Positions 63,066 to 64,000 of a stretch of DNA of 64,000 nucleotides are shown here, one piece after another; the first letter of the stretch is position 1; each line of letters starts with the position of its first letter. The notes under the pieces are model-generated. The model was not told the DNA's origin. It made no database searches and was given only the letters and a program-made list of their open reading frames with translations. Where the stretch lies: NCBI RefSeq assembly GCF_037893015.1, contig NC_133658.1:282527869-282591868 (forward strand), read 5' to 3'. This DNA comes from Macrotis lagotis (lineage: Eukaryota > Chordata > Mammalia > Peramelemorphia > Peramelidae). The translations under genes and the position numbers were made by a program.

Positions 63066-64000
63066 TACTGTTTGTCAGTGGAGCAGGCAGAAAGCCCCTG
63101 CTTTGGCTGCCTAAGAAGCCACAGAGTTTTTATCTTGGTATTCTTGGTGACCTATCTGCTAGGGAGCATTTGATCTTGGTTTCAAGACTGAGGTTTTATT
63201 AGGCACGATGCAGACAGGAAAGTCTGAGACTCTAAGTTTCAGGCCCCAAGCCCTGGCTGGGTTTGCCTTTCCACAGACCTCCTGCTAATAGTTTCACTCA
63301 GAGAAACCTGTTCCCTACAGGTAGACGTTTCAGGGTGGGCTCAATCCCATCTGGGAAATGGCCCCAGGGAATACGCAATCAACGGGGCCTCTTCTCCACC
63401 TATCCAACAGTAGTCTGAAACTCAGAGCCTCATTACCTATTAAAAAGGGGGAAAAAAAAAGGAGTGGGTCGGTCTTTCCTTAGAGTAAGTCAATAAATTA
63501 AAAGCTGATCCTTCTTGGCTGCGTGTTGATTCAGAGACCAAATTGTTTGAACTCCCTGGATTACTGGCATGGCCCTGACCTGCAGATTTCACTGGGGCTG
63601 AACTAGTGAAACTGAAGAGGTTTCCCACACACCTTCTACCTCTGAGTCTGGCTCTCTCACTCCTTTCTTGAGGTCAGCTGTTGAGAGAAAGGTTTTCTGA
63701 TGGACTTGGGAAAAAAAAAATAACAGGAACTAGTAGATCCTATTCACTGCTAAACCAACTAACCAAACAGTTCCTAGAATCAGAGGAGAGAGGTAGTGTT
63801 GCCCAATGGTCAGAGCCCCAGGTCTGGAATCAAGATGGGTCTTCCTTTTGGACTGAGAACCAGATGAGCAGTCTTGGCTAACTTTCCCATAATTCAACAA
63901 ACTGAGGGACCTCTTTTCACTAACTTGACAAGCCTCTATTTTCCCGAGTCATGCCTGCTCCTATTTAGGAACCTGGGGAGAATGAAGACTATATGTGAAA
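63066..64000. other. Repeat-poor tract at the right edge
   Basis: Apparently single-copy, with a few CpGs (gtgggtcggtc, ggctgcgtgttg). A MIR-like trace lies near 63795-63900. The 62- to 69-codon frames are not recognised as genes. Confidence 0.35.

Overview
This window is mammalian, most probably marsupial, non-coding DNA that is full of layered transposable elements. I find no functional protein-coding gene, no rRNA or tRNA gene, no CRISPR array and no provirus. The organism call rests on the repeats. There are about 20 copies of a tRNA-derived CORE-SINE (called family A here) that matches my memory of the main young opossum SINE, Mar1-type SINEs carrying a Bov-B/RTE tail, L1 5' and 3' ends of the marsupial type, a Bov-B-like RTE, and old MIR/MON1, L2 and L3/CR1 copies. 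A didelphid such as Monodelphis is my best guess; another marsupial is possible. The window could be intergenic or lie inside a large intron.

Layout. 1-4.4 kb: old CORE-SINEs, an ancient dispersed repeat and a hAT-like MITE. 4.4-6.2 kb: mostly unassigned sequence. 6.2-13.2 kb: microsatellites and scattered SINEs, including an apparent dimeric SINE at 9.4-9.8 kb. 13.2-19 kb: an old L1 3' end, MIR and L2 pieces, and two unassigned tracts. 19-26.4 kb: a long L2 broken by a family A SINE and an L1 3' end, then an L3/CR1 3' end broken by a MIR and a family A SINE, then an antisense L3/CR1. 26.4-37 kb: relatively repeat-poor, with the best places to look for conserved non-coding elements. 37-39 kb: microsatellites, a U6 snRNA retropseudogene inserted in a SINE, and a SINE-in-SINE nest. 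40.5-46.3 kb: an L1 3' end, then an RTE with an inverted 5' part that is itself interrupted by the 5' end of an L1. 46-50 kb: SINEs, a LINE-like repeat and an internally deleted pogo-type DNA transposon. 50-56.7 kb: L2 pieces, more SINEs and a 2.25 kb antisense L1 inserted in the 3' end of another L1. 58.9-61.4 kb: three successive L1 3' ends, each split by one family A SINE. 61.4-64 kb: mostly unassigned sequence.

There is no operon or pathway to describe. What the window offers is a readable insertion history: target-site duplications (TSDs), interruptions and inversion junctions give the relative order of many events. The short open reading frames in the window are shadows of repeats, low-complexity tracts or chance. 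Family names come from memory and were not checked against a repeat library. Boundaries are accurate to a few bases where TSDs are given and to about 10-40 bases elsewhere.
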